Shown one piece after another: positions 45,627 to 54,900 of a stretch of 64,000 nucleotides of DNA. Location of the stretch: the NCBI GenBank assembly GCA_017521125.1, contig JAFXDV010000003.1, forward strand, positions 1 through 64,000, read 5' to 3'. A program made the position numbers and the translations under genes. The notes under the pieces are model-generated. The model saw nothing but the letters and a program-made list of their open reading frames with translations, made no database searches and was not told the DNA's origin. The stretch is from Clostridia bacterium. GTDB taxonomy: Bacteria > Bacillota > Clostridia > Oscillospirales > Acutalibacteraceae. Positions within the stretch are counted from its first letter, which is position 1; each line of letters starts with the position of its first letter.

Positions 45627-47051
45627 ATGAACTATGAAGTTGTAATAGGACTTGAAACTCACGTAGAGCTTAGTACCGAGTCTAAAATTTTCTGTTCTTG
45701 CGGCGGCCATTCTTCTCCAAAGGAGCCAAACGACTGTGTATGTCCCGCTTGTAGCGGTATGCCGGGTATGCTCCCCGTTATGAATAAGCGTGTTATCGAA
45801 CTTGCAGTTACCGCAGGTCTTATGCTTAATTGCGAAATCAGCCGTTACACAACCTTTGATAAAAAGAATTATTATTATCCTGATTTGCCTTGTGCTTATC
45901 AGATAACTCAGCTCAATCATCCTATTTGCACAAACGGTGTGGTAACACTTAAAACCTCTCAGGGTAATCGTGACGTCCGCATTAAGCAGATTCATATGGA
46001 AGAGGATGCAGGTAAGCTCGTTCACGAGGGCAAGTTCTCGTATGTAGACTTTAACCGTACCAGCGTACCCCTTATTGAAATCGTAACTCAACCTGATTTT
46101 AGAAGCGCTGAAGAGGTTGTAACCTACCTTAATAAACTTAAATCAATGTTCCGTTCAGGCGGCATTTCAGAATGTGAAGAAGGCGCAATGCGTTGCGACG
46201 TAAATATCTCTGTTCGTGAAGAGGGTAGCGATAAATTCGGTGTACGTACCGAAATTAAGAATATGAGCTCCTTTGAAGCCATTGAAAAGGCTATTAAATA
46301 TGAAACTCAGCGTCATATTGATGCCCTTGAATACGGCACAGAAGAGCTTGTTCAGGAAACAAGACGTTTTGATGACGTAAGCGGCAAAACCTTTGCTATG
46401 CGTAATAAGGAAACCGAAGCCGATTACCGTTATTTCCCTGATGCAAACATTATGCCAATCGTTATCGACGACGAGTGGCTCGAGCAAATCAAATCTGCAA
46501 AGCCTGTTGAAATTGATGAAAAGGTACAGTACTACAGAGATGAAGGCATTAGTGAAACCGAGATAGAAATGCTCGTTTCAAACCACAAGTTAAGCAAACT
46601 TCTTGACGACGTTGTGGCTATGGGATGTAACGCTAAAGAAACTGCAACCTGGATTTTAACCGACTGTGCAGGAGTACTCAGAAAAGACGGAAAAACTCTT
46701 GATGAGCTTAATGTATCAGACACCCAACTTGCCGCAATAATCAAGATGGTAGCCGCAGGCGACATTAACCGTAATGCAGGCAAAAAGATTCTTATCGCAG
46801 TTGTTGAAAAGGGCGTTGACCCTGTGGCATATTGCAAGGAAATGGGTCTTGACCGCAAGGTAGATGCTTCAGCAGTTGAGGGAATAATCGATAATGTTAT
46901 AGCTGGGAACCCACAGGCCGTTGAGGACTTCAAAAACGGCAAGGTAAAGGCTAAACAAGCATTGTTCGGAGCTTGTATGAAAGAACTTAAAGGTGCAGGC
47001 GACGTAAACCTCATAAGAGAATTATTAGACTCTAAATTAAATAATCTATAA
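45627..47051 (+). CDS. gatB: Asp-tRNA(Asn)/Glu-tRNA(Gln) amidotransferase subunit B
   Basis: The 474-aa GatB is of normal length and appears complete. IGLETHVELSTESKIFC and the zinc cysteines (CSC, CPAC) are present, with the MEEDAGKLVHE segment of the kinase-like active site and a C-terminal YqeY-like helical domain. GatB phosphorylates the side chain of Asp or Glu on tRNA and transfers ammonia delivered by GatA. It closes the operon with a terminator 5 nt after its stop. Confidence 0.96.
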   Translation: MNYEVVIGLETHVELSTESKIFCSCGGHSSPKEPNDCVCPACSGMPGMLPVMNKRVIELAVTAGLMLNCEISRYTTFDKKNYYYPDLPCAYQITQLNHPICTNGVVTLKTSQGNRDVRIKQIHMEEDAGKLVHEGKFSYVDFNRTSVPLIEIVTQPDFRSAEEVVTYLNKLKSMFRSGGISECEEGAMRCDVNISVREEGSDKFGVRTEIKNMSSFEAIEKAIKYETQRHIDALEYGTEELVQETRRFDDVSGKTFAMRNKETEADYRYFPDANIMPIVIDDEWLEQIKSAKPVEIDEKVQYYRDEGISETEIEMLVSNHKLSKLLDDVVAMGCNAKETATWILTDCAGVLRKDGKTLDELNVSDTQLAAIIKMVAAGDINRNAGKKILIAVVEKGVDPVAYCKEMGLDRKVDASAVEGIIDNVIAGNPQAVEDFKNGKVKAKQALFGACMKELKGAGDVNLIRELLDSKLNNL

Positions 47052-47055
47052 AACC

Positions 47056-47089
47056 AAAACCGCCGTAGGTTAATACCTGCGGCGGTTTT
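47056..47089. terminator. Bidirectional terminator after gatB
   Basis: AAAACCGCCGTAGGT (47056-47070) pairs with ACCTGCGGCGGTTTT (47075-47089) with one G-T wobble, between gatB and the convergent MBL gene. Confidence 0.88.
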
Positions 47090-47094
47090 AATTG

Positions 47095-47961
47095 TTACAG
47101 CAATTCTTTTCTGATTAAACGGACCATAATAGAGGTGTTAAGCGTTGCGGCATCATCAGGATAAATTTCTTTTATATATCCGGTAGAACAATATTTAGCC
47201 TTAAACTCTTCTACAATTTCCTCATCACTCAAGCCCTTTTTTATACTGTCAAGTATATCTGCAACCTTGTTTTGTGTGGCAGATTTCATATTTTCAAGGA
47301 AAAATTGGGTTTGCGCTTCATCGAGCTGTCCTAAATGAGGAGCAACCATTGTTTTAATATTAAGCTGCTCAATTTTTTCAATAGAAGAAATGGCATCAGA
47401 AAAGCTAACAAGACAGGAGGGCAAAATTGTTTTGTCACCGTCATATATGCCCAGCGTTTCGTTAGAGAGAAAGAGACCTTCCTCTCTCAAGTAAAAACCA
47501 ACACAACAGCGGGTGTGACCCGGGAGATAGAAGACTTCAAACTTCATATCGCCTGCGCATACTATATCGCCATCATCAACCTCAATATCTACCCTTAATT
47601 CATCACCAAGAAATTCATAACTTGAAACTCCGCAGGTATTAGCAAACTTGCAGTCAAGCTCCTTCATCACTCTTTTAGCGCCGTCACGTTTAAAAATATC
47701 TGCCGCATATTTTCCTGCAACAACTGTTGCGTTTGGAAAATGCCTTAAAACGTATGCGCTTCCAAGAGCGTGGTCATAATGTGAATGTGTCAGGAAAATA
47801 TAATCAAGCTGACGTGACCCTAAACATTTTTTTATATTTTCAGCAACCGTATATCCGGTAAATCCAAAACCGGTGTCATATAAAATGCTTGTTTTTCCAT
47901 TATCAATCAAAAAAGAGGCGTCTCCTTTGTGGCCTCGTACGTCTGTTATCTTCATATCCAT
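47095..47961 (-). CDS. MBL-fold metallo-hydrolase
   Basis: The protein is 288 aa from ATG 47961. The longer frame to 48036 would start inside the promoter. The metal-binding motif THSHYDHALGS and a later LPGHTRCCVGF and APHLGQ His are present, as in the metallo-beta-lactamase hydrolase family (glyoxalase II, lactonase or similar). No signal peptide, so it is cytoplasmic. Substrate unknown. Monocistronic, convergent with gatB. Confidence 0.9.
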   Translation of the reverse strand: MDMKITDVRGHKGDASFLIDNGKTSILYDTGFGFTGYTVAENIKKCLGSRQLDYIFLTHSHYDHALGSAYVLRHFPNATVVAGKYAADIFKRDGAKRVMKELDCKFANTCGVSSYEFLGDELRVDIEVDDGDIVCAGDMKFEVFYLPGHTRCCVGFYLREEGLFLSNETLGIYDGDKTILPSCLVSFSDAISSIEKIEQLNIKTMVAPHLGQLDEAQTQFFLENMKSATQNKVADILDSIKKGLSDEEIVEEFKAKYCSTGYIKEIYPDDAATLNTSIMVRLIRKELL

Positions 47962-47992
47962 TTCATTACCAACTTCAGTTTTAATTTTTGAT

Positions 47993-48021
47993 ATTGTACC
48001 ACAAAAACCATAAATTTTCAA
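47993..48021 (-). promoter_or_regulatory. Promoter of the MBL gene
   Basis: On minus, TTGAAA (48016-48021) and TACAAT (47993-47998) are 17 nt apart, which places the start of transcription downstream of the longer frame's Met and supports ATG 47961. Confidence 0.7.
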
Positions 48022-48085
48022 ACAAATTACTAACAAAAAGAAATTTTAACACCCCAGACCTTATCTATGAACAAAAACAAAAAAC

Positions 48086-48280
48086 AAAAGGAACCAACCT
48101 CACAGATGATTCCTTTTTAATTTGGTCGAGGTGACAGGACCGACCGTCTGCTTCGCATACTATCCGCTTGTCGACCCAATGCTACGCATTCGGTACCCGA
48201 CTACACGCTCTCGGCTAAAAACTTGCCACTGGCAACTTTTATTAACGCCGAGACCTTCTCAGGTTCGAGTCCTACAAAAA
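48086..48280. repeat. Tandem repeat unit 1 (hairpin plus tRNA 3'-end-like core)
   Basis: The unit starts with a terminator-like hairpin (AAAAGGAACC to TCCTTTTT) and continues with a core at 48121-48280. Read on the minus strand the core ends in CGGTCCTGTCACCTCGACCA, which matches the 3' end (T-arm part, acceptor strand and CCA) of a proline-type tRNA. The core also contains a nested hairpin (CTCTCGGC with GCCGAGA around TTGCCACTGGCAA). No complete tRNA cloverleaf is present. No gene is found between 48037 and 48681 apart from these repeats and the promoter at 48605-48662. Confidence 0.8.
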
Positions 48281-48287
48281 CAAAAAT

Positions 48288-48480
48288 AAAAGGAACCAAC
48301 CTAAAGGCTGATTCCTTTTATTTGGTCGAGGTGACAGGACTCGCCGTCTGCTTCGCATACTTTCCGCTTGTCGACCCAATGCTACGCATTCGGTACCCGA
48401 CTACACGCTCTCGGCTAAAAACTTGCCACTGGCAACTTTTATTAACGCCGAGACCTTCTCAGGTTCGAGTCCTACAAAAA
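48288..48480. repeat. Tandem repeat unit 2
   Basis: The core at 48321-48480 lies exactly 200 bp after unit 1 (48121-48280) and differs from it at four of 160 positions (three clustered at 48341-48343 and one at 48362). Here the ends CGAGTCC (plus, near 48467) and GGACTCG (near 48337) are complementary, so the whole core can fold on itself. Confidence 0.85.
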
Positions 48481-48481
48481 T

Positions 48482-48520
48482 AAAAGGAATCAACCTAAAG
48501 GCTGATTCCTTTTATTTGGT
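48482..48520. repeat. Truncated third copy of the repeat (hairpin only)
   Basis: AAAAGGAATCA (48482-48492) and TGATTCCTTTT (48503-48513) form the same hairpin as the other units. Homology ends just after TTTGGT (48515-48520), where unrelated island sequence starts, so this point may mark an integration or recombination boundary. Confidence 0.7.
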
Positions 48521-48604
48521 GCGGTTGTTCTTAACGGATTCGAGAAATCAAACTTAAAACAACCGACAATCACACATATATTCATATCGCATCAAATCGG
48601 CACA

Positions 48605-48662
48605 TTGGTGTTTTCAAAAATAATAATATAAAATGTATATACAAGATGAGTTGTATATACAA
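48605..48662 (+). promoter_or_regulatory. Promoter with duplicated palindromic operator for the DUF6809/TnpV unit
   Basis: TTGGTG (48605-48610) and TATAAA (48627-48632) are 16 nt apart. Two copies of TGTATATACAA (48634-48644 and 48652-48662), each nearly palindromic, follow the -10 with starts 18 bp apart, a typical spacing for a dimeric repressor binding twice. Confidence 0.55.
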
Positions 48663-48681
48663 AAAGAAGGAGAAAATACTG

Positions 48682-48984
48682 ATGCTTAAATTTATAGAAG
48701 AGTTTTACTATGGCAACATTGATCCACAAGCGCGTACCACAAAAGAAAACAAGGCAGTCCAAAAGCAAATGGAAATTTTAATGCTCAATGAGGACTTCCT
48801 AACCGATAACCTATCTGGCGAAAGCAAAAAGAAATTCTTAGAGTTTTGCAACGCTTGGAGCGTGGTAAACGGTGAATCAAATCTTGACAGCTTCATAATG
48901 GGGTTCCGTCTTGGTGCACAATTTACATACGATACGTTTGTATCAGACGAAGCACCATTTCAAGATTTATTGAAGGAGAATTGA
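48682..48984 (+). CDS. DUF6809-type small mobile-element protein
   Basis: The 100-aa product is read from ATG 48682, preceded by AAGGAG. It resembles the DUF6809 family of small mobile-element cargo proteins (FIEEFYYGNIDPQARTTKEN start, a FIMGFRLGAQF region in the second half). Mostly helical, cytoplasmic. The biochemical role is unknown. It is 2 nt from TnpV. Confidence 0.75.
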   Translation: MLKFIEEFYYGNIDPQARTTKENKAVQKQMEILMLNEDFLTDNLSGESKKKFLEFCNAWSVVNGESNLDSFIMGFRLGAQFTYDTFVSDEAPFQDLLKEN

Positions 48985-48986
48985 TT

Positions 48987-49364
48987 ATGGAAAAGTATAT
49001 TTATGATAAATCCAACGGCTTATGGTACGAACTTCAAGGCGATTATTATATCCCTTGTCTTAAACTTCCAGATGAAGAACAAGTTGAAATAGGCATATGG
49101 GGTCAACGACATTTAGAATATATTAAACACCACCGAAAAGGCTTCTATACTTCGTTGGTTTTAGATTGCAAACTCAACCGCCACCTTGCCGATATCAACA
49201 AACAAGCGGAGGAAATGTTTGATACACTTATCACACAATACAAAACCGCCGAAGGTGTTACCGAGCAACTTAAAGCTGACGACCAAATGGAATGGGTTTG
49301 CAAAATGAATAGTATGCGTGATAGAATCAACGAAATCATATATAAGGAGTTGATTTACGTATGA
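48987..49364 (+). CDS. tnpV: TnpV-family transposon-encoded protein
   Basis: The 125-aa protein matches the TnpV family named from Tn4451-type elements: DYYIPCLKLPDEE, an IGIWGQRHLEYIKHHRKGFYT segment and a VTEQLKADDQMEWVCKMNSMRDRI C-terminal half. TnpV is found in clostridial mobilisable transposons; its role is not established. ATG 48987 is chosen over TTG 48981 because GGAG is 8 nt upstream. It overlaps the next small gene (ATGA). Confidence 0.88.
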   Translation: MEKYIYDKSNGLWYELQGDYYIPCLKLPDEEQVEIGIWGQRHLEYIKHHRKGFYTSLVLDCKLNRHLADINKQAEEMFDTLITQYKTAEGVTEQLKADDQMEWVCKMNSMRDRINEIIYKELIYV

Positions 49365-49513
49365 GTTGCACCATTCCAAAAGAAGCGCTTGAATCATTTG
49401 CTCGAGCCATTTTGCCTGACATTATAGCTTTCTACGAAACCGAAGAAGGCAATCGTCAATACGAAGAATGGCTTAAAACAGGTGAAATTATAGCGCCCGA
49501 AAAGAGCGAATAA
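49361..49513 (+). CDS. Small conserved protein downstream of tnpV
   Basis: The 50-aa product overlaps the tnpV stop codon (ATGA) and ends just before a terminator. The visible sequence (CTIPKEALESFARAILPDI, FYETEEGNRQYEEWLKTG) is acidic and helical. It is placed where small conserved proteins accompany tnpV in similar elements, which together with coupling and a good terminator argues it is real. Function unknown. Confidence 0.7.
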   Translation: MSCTIPKEALESFARAILPDIIAFYETEEGNRQYEEWLKTGEIIAPEKSE

Positions 49514-49516
49514 AAG

Positions 49517-49554
49517 CAAAGAGGTTCCATCGTTGTGTGGAACCTCTTTGTGTT
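49517..49554 (+). terminator. Terminator of the DUF6809-tnpV unit
   Basis: CAAAGAGGTTCCA (49517-49529) pairs with TGGAACCTCTTTG (49538-49550) around an 8-nt loop, then TGTTTT. Confidence 0.9.
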
Positions 49555-49628
49555 TTCATATAAACTCATATTTTTAATTGAACATAAAGTTTTATCAAAA
49601 TTAAATGTAGTTATCGCTATATTTCGTA

Positions 49629-49675
49629 TTGCACATCCACAAGGATTATGTTATAATATACTTGTTATATTATAA
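49629..49675 (+). promoter_or_regulatory. Promoter of the defence-like operon with a palindromic operator over the -10
   Basis: TTGCAC (49629-49634) and TATAAT (49652-49657) are 17 nt apart. A perfect 10-bp inverted repeat, TTATAATATA (49651-49660) with TATATTATAA (49666-49675), covers the -10 and the likely start of transcription. The first gene encodes an XRE repressor, so autoregulation is likely. Confidence 0.7.
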
Positions 49676-49694
49676 TTTTTTATGAGGTGTACTT

Positions 49695-49907
49695 ATGGCT
49701 GTTAGTTACAAGAAACTATGGAAGCTTTTAATTGACCACGATATGAAGAAAAAAGACCTCGCCAAAGTTGCGGATATCAGTAACTATACTATCACCAAAA
49801 TGAGTAAAGGTGAAAATGTTACGGTCGAAACTCTCGGCAAAATTTGCGCTGCATTAAACTGCGGTGTGGATGATATTATGGAATTTATACCCGAAGAAGT
49901 AAAGTGA
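49695..49907 (+). CDS. XRE-family transcriptional regulator
   Basis: The 70-aa protein is a single HTH domain of the Cro/C1 type (KKDLAKVADISNYTITKMSKGENVTVETLGKICAAL). Regulators of this kind often act as control (C) proteins for restriction-modification or defence operons. GAGGTG precedes the ATG. It opens a co-directional run with 9-nt spacing to the next gene, and a palindrome over its own -10 fits autorepression. Confidence 0.93.
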   Translation: MAVSYKKLWKLLIDHDMKKKDLAKVADISNYTITKMSKGENVTVETLGKICAALNCGVDDIMEFIPEEVK

Positions 49908-49916
49908 GGGAATACC

Positions 49917-50480
49917 ATGCTCGAAAAAATATTTGATCTTATAAAAAACAACTTTAAGAATCCGAAATTATATGTTTTTCTATTAGTTATATTGTTAACT
50001 GCCTTAGTATTGTTCCCTTATATTGATGCCAATTTCTTTTACTATAGCCGAGTAAATGACCGTATTGATATTTTAACAAAAGTTTCTGAAATCAATGTTG
50101 AGCAAATACAAGAAAATGAAATATTGCACAAAGAATACAATAGTATTCTCGCAGAAATTCAGAAGCAATCTACTGGAAGTGTAGGTAGTGTTTTCATAAA
50201 AGAATCTAACAATACAGTTAATTTAATCAAGTTTATAACTGGCGGCTCACTTGTATGGATTATAGCGTTGCTATGCTTTTTCATTAAGGGGTTTAAAAAT
50301 TGGGGATATCGTATATTGGGTTTCGTGTTTTTTGCGGGGCTTGGCTGTGTGTTTGGGCTTGCAGCTAAAGCAATACCTACTATTGCAAACCCTATGGTGA
50401 ATTATATTGGTTTTCCAGTTTTACTCATAATTGTAATCGCGTTGCTTGCTACCGGCGGAAAAAATAAGAAAAGTGTTTAG
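49917..50480 (+). CDS. Uncharacterised membrane protein (four predicted helices)
   Basis: The 187-aa protein has one N-terminal membrane helix (about residues 18-38, LYVFLLVILLTALVLFPYI), a 65-residue extracytoplasmic or cytoplasmic helical stretch, and three more helices (about 103-120, 126-148 and 158-178). No family recognised. Position between the regulator and the methylase-like gene suggests a membrane component of the island system. Transport or sensing is possible; nothing decides it. Confidence 0.72.
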   Translation: MLEKIFDLIKNNFKNPKLYVFLLVILLTALVLFPYIDANFFYYSRVNDRIDILTKVSEINVEQIQENEILHKEYNSILAEIQKQSTGSVGSVFIKESNNTVNLIKFITGGSLVWIIALLCFFIKGFKNWGYRILGFVFFAGLGCVFGLAAKAIPTIANPMVNYIGFPVLLIIVIALLATGGKNKKSV

Positions 50481-50490
50481 GAGTTAAATA

Positions 50491-50922
50491 ATGATAACAG
50501 AGTTAATAATTGAAGTTTTGTCTTCACTTATGTCTGGTTTGACGGGTGTTAGCGATACTTTTATTGAACTGTTCTTTAGAAAAAAACAGATATTAAAGGA
50601 AGATAAAAAGACACAAGAAACATTATCAAAAAAACTTGAAAAACTGACCGATAATCTTCACGAAACATCTGTGCTAATGGCGGAAATAGAAACGGAATTT
50701 CAACAGCAAAAAGAATTAGCTGAAAAATGGAGCAAAGAGGCTGAAACTTCGCAAATCATAGCATCCATGAGTGAAAAAGAAGTTGAAGCGGTCACTAAGA
50801 TTTTTGGCGGCGTGCTTAAAGAAGATGAAAAGAAATCAAGTAGAAAATCGTGGTGGTGGAATCTTTTCTTTTGCATTCTTGGCATTATTGGTGGTTATTT
50901 AGTATCAAAACATTTGCTATAG
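50491..50922 (+). CDS. Coiled-coil protein with a C-terminal membrane anchor
   Basis: The 143-aa protein has a hydrophobic-amphipathic start, a charged coiled coil (about 27-100, KKTQETLSKKLEKLTDNL) and a C-terminal membrane helix (WWNLFFCILGIIGGYL), i.e. a tail-anchored layout. No family recognised. It follows the four-helix protein by 10 nt, so the two may form a membrane complex. Confidence 0.7.
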   Translation: MITELIIEVLSSLMSGLTGVSDTFIELFFRKKQILKEDKKTQETLSKKLEKLTDNLHETSVLMAEIETEFQQQKELAEKWSKEAETSQIIASMSEKEVEAVTKIFGGVLKEDEKKSSRKSWWWNLFFCILGIIGGYLVSKHLL

Positions 50923-50975
50923 TCCGTATTATGGGACATAAAATTTGATAGAATCAGTATATCATGGTGAGGTTT

Positions 50976-51953
50976 ATGGAAGAAAATCGAATTGATATTA
51001 AAGAAAATTATATATACAAGCTCGATAATGAACTGCTGGAGATATTATTAAAAGATCGTTCTTTAAAGAAAAACATTATTTGGGCTACGGATAACTATGC
51101 ACATAAAGGGTTCGGCTATCAGTTTTCAGATGAAATATCTATTATGGCGATTACCGGTCATAAAGGTGGCGTAGTAAAGCCGAGAACCGAAAAATCCAAA
51201 AAGGAACAAGCAGATCGCATCCGTGATAAAGCGGAAGTGTTCACGCCTTCATGGATCTGTAACAAACAGAATAATCTCGTGGATAACGCATGGTTCGGTA
51301 CAGATTTTGTGTTCAACGAGGAAACAGAAAAGACTTGGATATCAACCGCCGAGCCAATCGTGTTTCCCACCGCAACAGGCAAGACTTGGCAAGATTATAT
51401 CAACGATGTTCGTTTGGAAATCACTTGCGGTGAAGCACCGTACCTTGTTAGCCGTTACGACACCGTCAGCGGATATATGATAGAACTTTCACAGCGTATT
51501 GGCTTGCTTGACAGAAAACTTCGTGTTGTGAGCGAGAATACACAAACGGAGAAAGAATGGCTTAAATGGGCAATCAAATCATTTCAGAACACTTATGGCT
51601 ACGATTGGCAGGGCGACAACGTACTTTTGGCGCGAGAAAACCTACTTTTTACTTTCATCGATTACTACAAAGCGAAGTTTGACAAAGAACCCGATATTGA
51701 TATTCTAAAGAAAATTGCTGAAATTCTCTCGTGGAATATATGGCAGATGGACGGCTTGAAATTTGTAATTCCCGAAAGTTGCAAAGAGGTAGAAGAAGGG
51801 CAGCTTACATTATTTGATATAAATACTGAAAAGCAGCCTTGTCCCGGATGTGCCAAGAACGATCCTTATGCACACACAGGAGTTTACTGTATCATTAAGG
51901 ATTGGAAGGCAAACAAGAAGGTCACCTTCGTGTCCCTCCTAAAAAAAGATTGA
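50976..51953 (+). CDS. Restriction-modification-associated protein (partner of the fused methylase)
   Basis: The protein is about 325 aa. It matches a family annotated as restriction endonuclease subunit M that pairs with Eco57I-type methylase genes. Conserved segments are AEVFTPSWICNKQNNLVD, RLEITCGEAPYLVSRYDT, RIGLLDRKLRVVSENT and ARENLLFTFIDYY, and a C-terminal zinc-like pair (CPGCAKND). No NPPY motif is present, so it is not itself a full methylase; a role in target recognition or in assembling the complex is inferred. The start is uncertain: ATG 50964 has no ribosome site, while ATG 50976 has GAGG only 3 nt upstream. Confidence 0.8.
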   Translation: MEENRIDIKENYIYKLDNELLEILLKDRSLKKNIIWATDNYAHKGFGYQFSDEISIMAITGHKGGVVKPRTEKSKKEQADRIRDKAEVFTPSWICNKQNNLVDNAWFGTDFVFNEETEKTWISTAEPIVFPTATGKTWQDYINDVRLEITCGEAPYLVSRYDTVSGYMIELSQRIGLLDRKLRVVSENTQTEKEWLKWAIKSFQNTYGYDWQGDNVLLARENLLFTFIDYYKAKFDKEPDIDILKKIAEILSWNIWQMDGLKFVIPESCKEVEEGQLTLFDINTEKQPCPGCAKNDPYAHTGVYCIIKDWKANKKVTFVSLLKKD

Positions 51954-51966
51954 TTGGAGCATTATG

Positions 51967-54900
51967 ATGAAAGATTTAAGCATACTTGACAGCTTAATAA
52001 CAGGTCGTGTAGAACCTCATATATATGCTTTTACCACGAATACAATTCCGAACTATCTGAAGGTTGGCGATACCTACCGTCCCGTGTCCAAGCGACTCAG
52101 CGAATGGCGTGAGTATTTTCCGAATCTTGAGCAGAAATTTGAAGGCAGCGCAAAAATCACCGAGGATGTGTATTTCCGTGATTTTGCGGTTCATTACTTC
52201 TTGGAATCGGAAAAGCGTAGAATCCGTCTTGAATCAACAGATCTCCCCGAAGGAGTATATTATTCAAGAGAATTCTTTAGAGAAGCAACCGTAGGTGATG
52301 TGGAAGAAGCAATCGCCGATATCAACGAAGATTACCACAGCAAAACAGGCAGATATCATTACTATGATGCTAAAACGCAACTGCCCACCACGGAGAAATA
52401 TGCTTCAACAGGCACGTGGTTTCCCCGTCCGAATCAGCAAGCAACTATAGATGCGTTTAAGAGAGCTGTCGATAATGGCAGAACGCATCTGCTTATGTAT
52501 GCCGTTATGCGTTTTGGTAAATCTTTTACCTCTATGTGCTGTGCCAAGGAAATGGGCGCAAAGCTTGTTGTCGTTGTGTCTGCAAAGGCCGACGTGCGCG
52601 ACGAGTGGCGTAAGACGGTTGAGAGCGCCGAGAACTTCCGAAACGATTATGAATTTTTGTCTTCTGCTGATTTGGAGAATAATTATAGCATTGTTACGGA
52701 TACTCTTGACCATCCTACCGATCCGAAGAAGGTCGTTGTTTTCTTGACTTTGCAGGATCTTCAAGGCGAAAATATCAAGGACAAGCATGCTCAAATTTTC
52801 GGTCGCAAAATAGACCTTCTTCTCGTCGATGAAACACACTTTGGCGCAAGAGCTGAAAAATACGGGGCCGTGCTTCGTGCGAGCCAAGGAGAGAAACTTT
52901 CCAAGGAAGAAAAATACGCCGTTGAGGATATCTTGGAAAGCACGAAGGAATTTGATGTTAACGTAACAGTCCACCTTTCCGGTACGCCTTATCGCATTTT
53001 GATGAGTGATGAATTCGATAGAGAGCAGGATTTAATTGCTTTTTATCAGTTTACCGATATAGTCCGTGAGCAAGAGGAATGGGATAGAGATAACTTTGCT
53101 AAGGACGAGCCGAAGGAAGAATGGGAGAACCCGTATTTTGGCTTCCCTCAGATGATAAGATTTGCATTTAATCCGAATGAATCCGCACGCAAACGCATGG
53201 CAGCCTTGCGTGAAAGCGGTATGTCGGATGCTTTCTCTGCGCTCTTTAAACCGAAATCTGTTGTTAGGGCTGATAACGGAAACCATAAATTGTTCGTTCA
53301 TGAACAAGAAATCCTTGAATTGCTTGAAGTCATTGACGGTAGCAAAGAGGATGAAGAACTGCTTGGATTCCTCGATTATGATAAAATTAAGGACGGCAAA
53401 ATGTGCCGTCACATCGTCATTGTTTTGCCGTACTGTGCTTCTTGCGATGCACTGGAAGCATTGATCAGAGGCAACGCCGATAAATTTAAGAATCTGAACG
53501 ACTATGAAATTATCAACATTTCCGGCGTGGACAACCCAAGCAGATACAAAAAGCCGAGCGATATCAAGAGAGCAATCAGCGCCTGTGAAGCAGAAGGAAA
53601 GAAAACTATTACCTTGACGGTTAACCGCATGTTGACAGGTAGTACTGTTCCCGAATGGGATACCATGCTGTTCCTCAAGGATACCTCCTCGCCGCAGGAA
53701 TACGATCAGGCAGTATTTCGCTTGCAGAATCAGTACATAAAGACCTTTGTGGATGAAAACGGCGAAACAATCAAGTTCAATATGAAGCCGCAGACACTTC
53801 TCGTTGATTTTGATCCCGACCGTGTTTTCGTTATGCAAGAGCAAAAGGCACAGGTTTATAATGTCAATACTGACGAAGCCGGAAACAGCAAGCTCCGTGA
53901 GCGCATTGAAGAAGAACTGCGTATCTCTCCCGTTATCGTAATGAACAAGGATAGAATCGTTCGGATCACGGCAACGGATATACTGAAGGCGGTTAGCGAA
54001 TATTCCAAATCCCGTGGCGTAGCGGAAGAAACCGTCGAAATCCCCGTGGATATGTCCTTGCTTGACATTGATGCAATTCGTGCGGCTATTGAGCGCGAAA
54101 ATGAACTTGGCTCAAAAGCAGGCCTTACTATTAAGGGCGCAGACGGAGATGGCGTTGATATGGACACGCCCGATGATACCGATCCGACTAATACAACCGG
54201 AGAAACAGGTTCACCTACGGGAACGGATACACCGACCGATGAGCCTGCCGGCACAACACAGGCAGAAGAAAAGACAAAGGATGCCGTAAAACAGTTTAGA
54301 TCGTACTACGCAAGAATTCTGTTCTTTGCATTCCTTACAAAGAACACGGTTATTTCTCTCAGCGATATTATAAATTGCATTGACGAGCCGAATAACGCTC
54401 GTATTGCAAGAAATCTTGGTATCAGCAAGGTTGTGCTTGAAGGAATGTTGGCGCATGCCGATAAGTTTGTTCTCAGCCGTTTGGATTATAAAATCCACAA
54501 CCTCAATCAGCTTTCGCATGATGATAGCGTTGAGCCTATCACCCGTGCATCCGTATCCGTTCAGAAATTCGGAAAGCTCGGTGAATCCGAGGTTATTACG
54601 CCAAAGCATATCTGCAAGGATATGATCGATATGATTGACGATGCCGATTTGAGAGCCGTTATGGACAGTGGAAACAAGGTACTTGATATTGCGGGTAAGG
54701 CAGGCGAATTCGCCCTTGCCGTGTTTGAAAAGTATATCTCCTTGGGTTATGATAAAGAAGTATTGAAAGATGCGATTTACACCATCCCTACGTCAGGTAT
54801 CACCTACGAATTTACCCGTATGATATACGAGATTTTGGACTTGAGCGTGGATAATATTGCTTCCAAGTTTAATTCCTATAGTCTCTTGGATGTTAAGGAT

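Noticed and set aside
45570..46091. Antisense frame of 173 residues across the gatA end and gatB start
   Set aside because: Shadow of conserved gatB codons.
47962..48036. Longer N-terminus of the MBL protein
   Set aside because: It would start upstream of the promoter -10; ATG 47961 is downstream.
48223..48483. Open frame of 86 residues over the tandem repeats
   Set aside because: It encodes repeat sequence with no domain and no ribosome site.
48086..48520. CRISPR array or complete tRNA genes in the repeat block
   Set aside because: Units are long, only three, without spacer-repeat periodicity, and no full cloverleaf can be drawn.
53032..53844. Antisense frame of 270 residues inside the R-M fusion
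   Set aside because: Its sense counterpart is clearly the helicase domain; no domain on the antisense.
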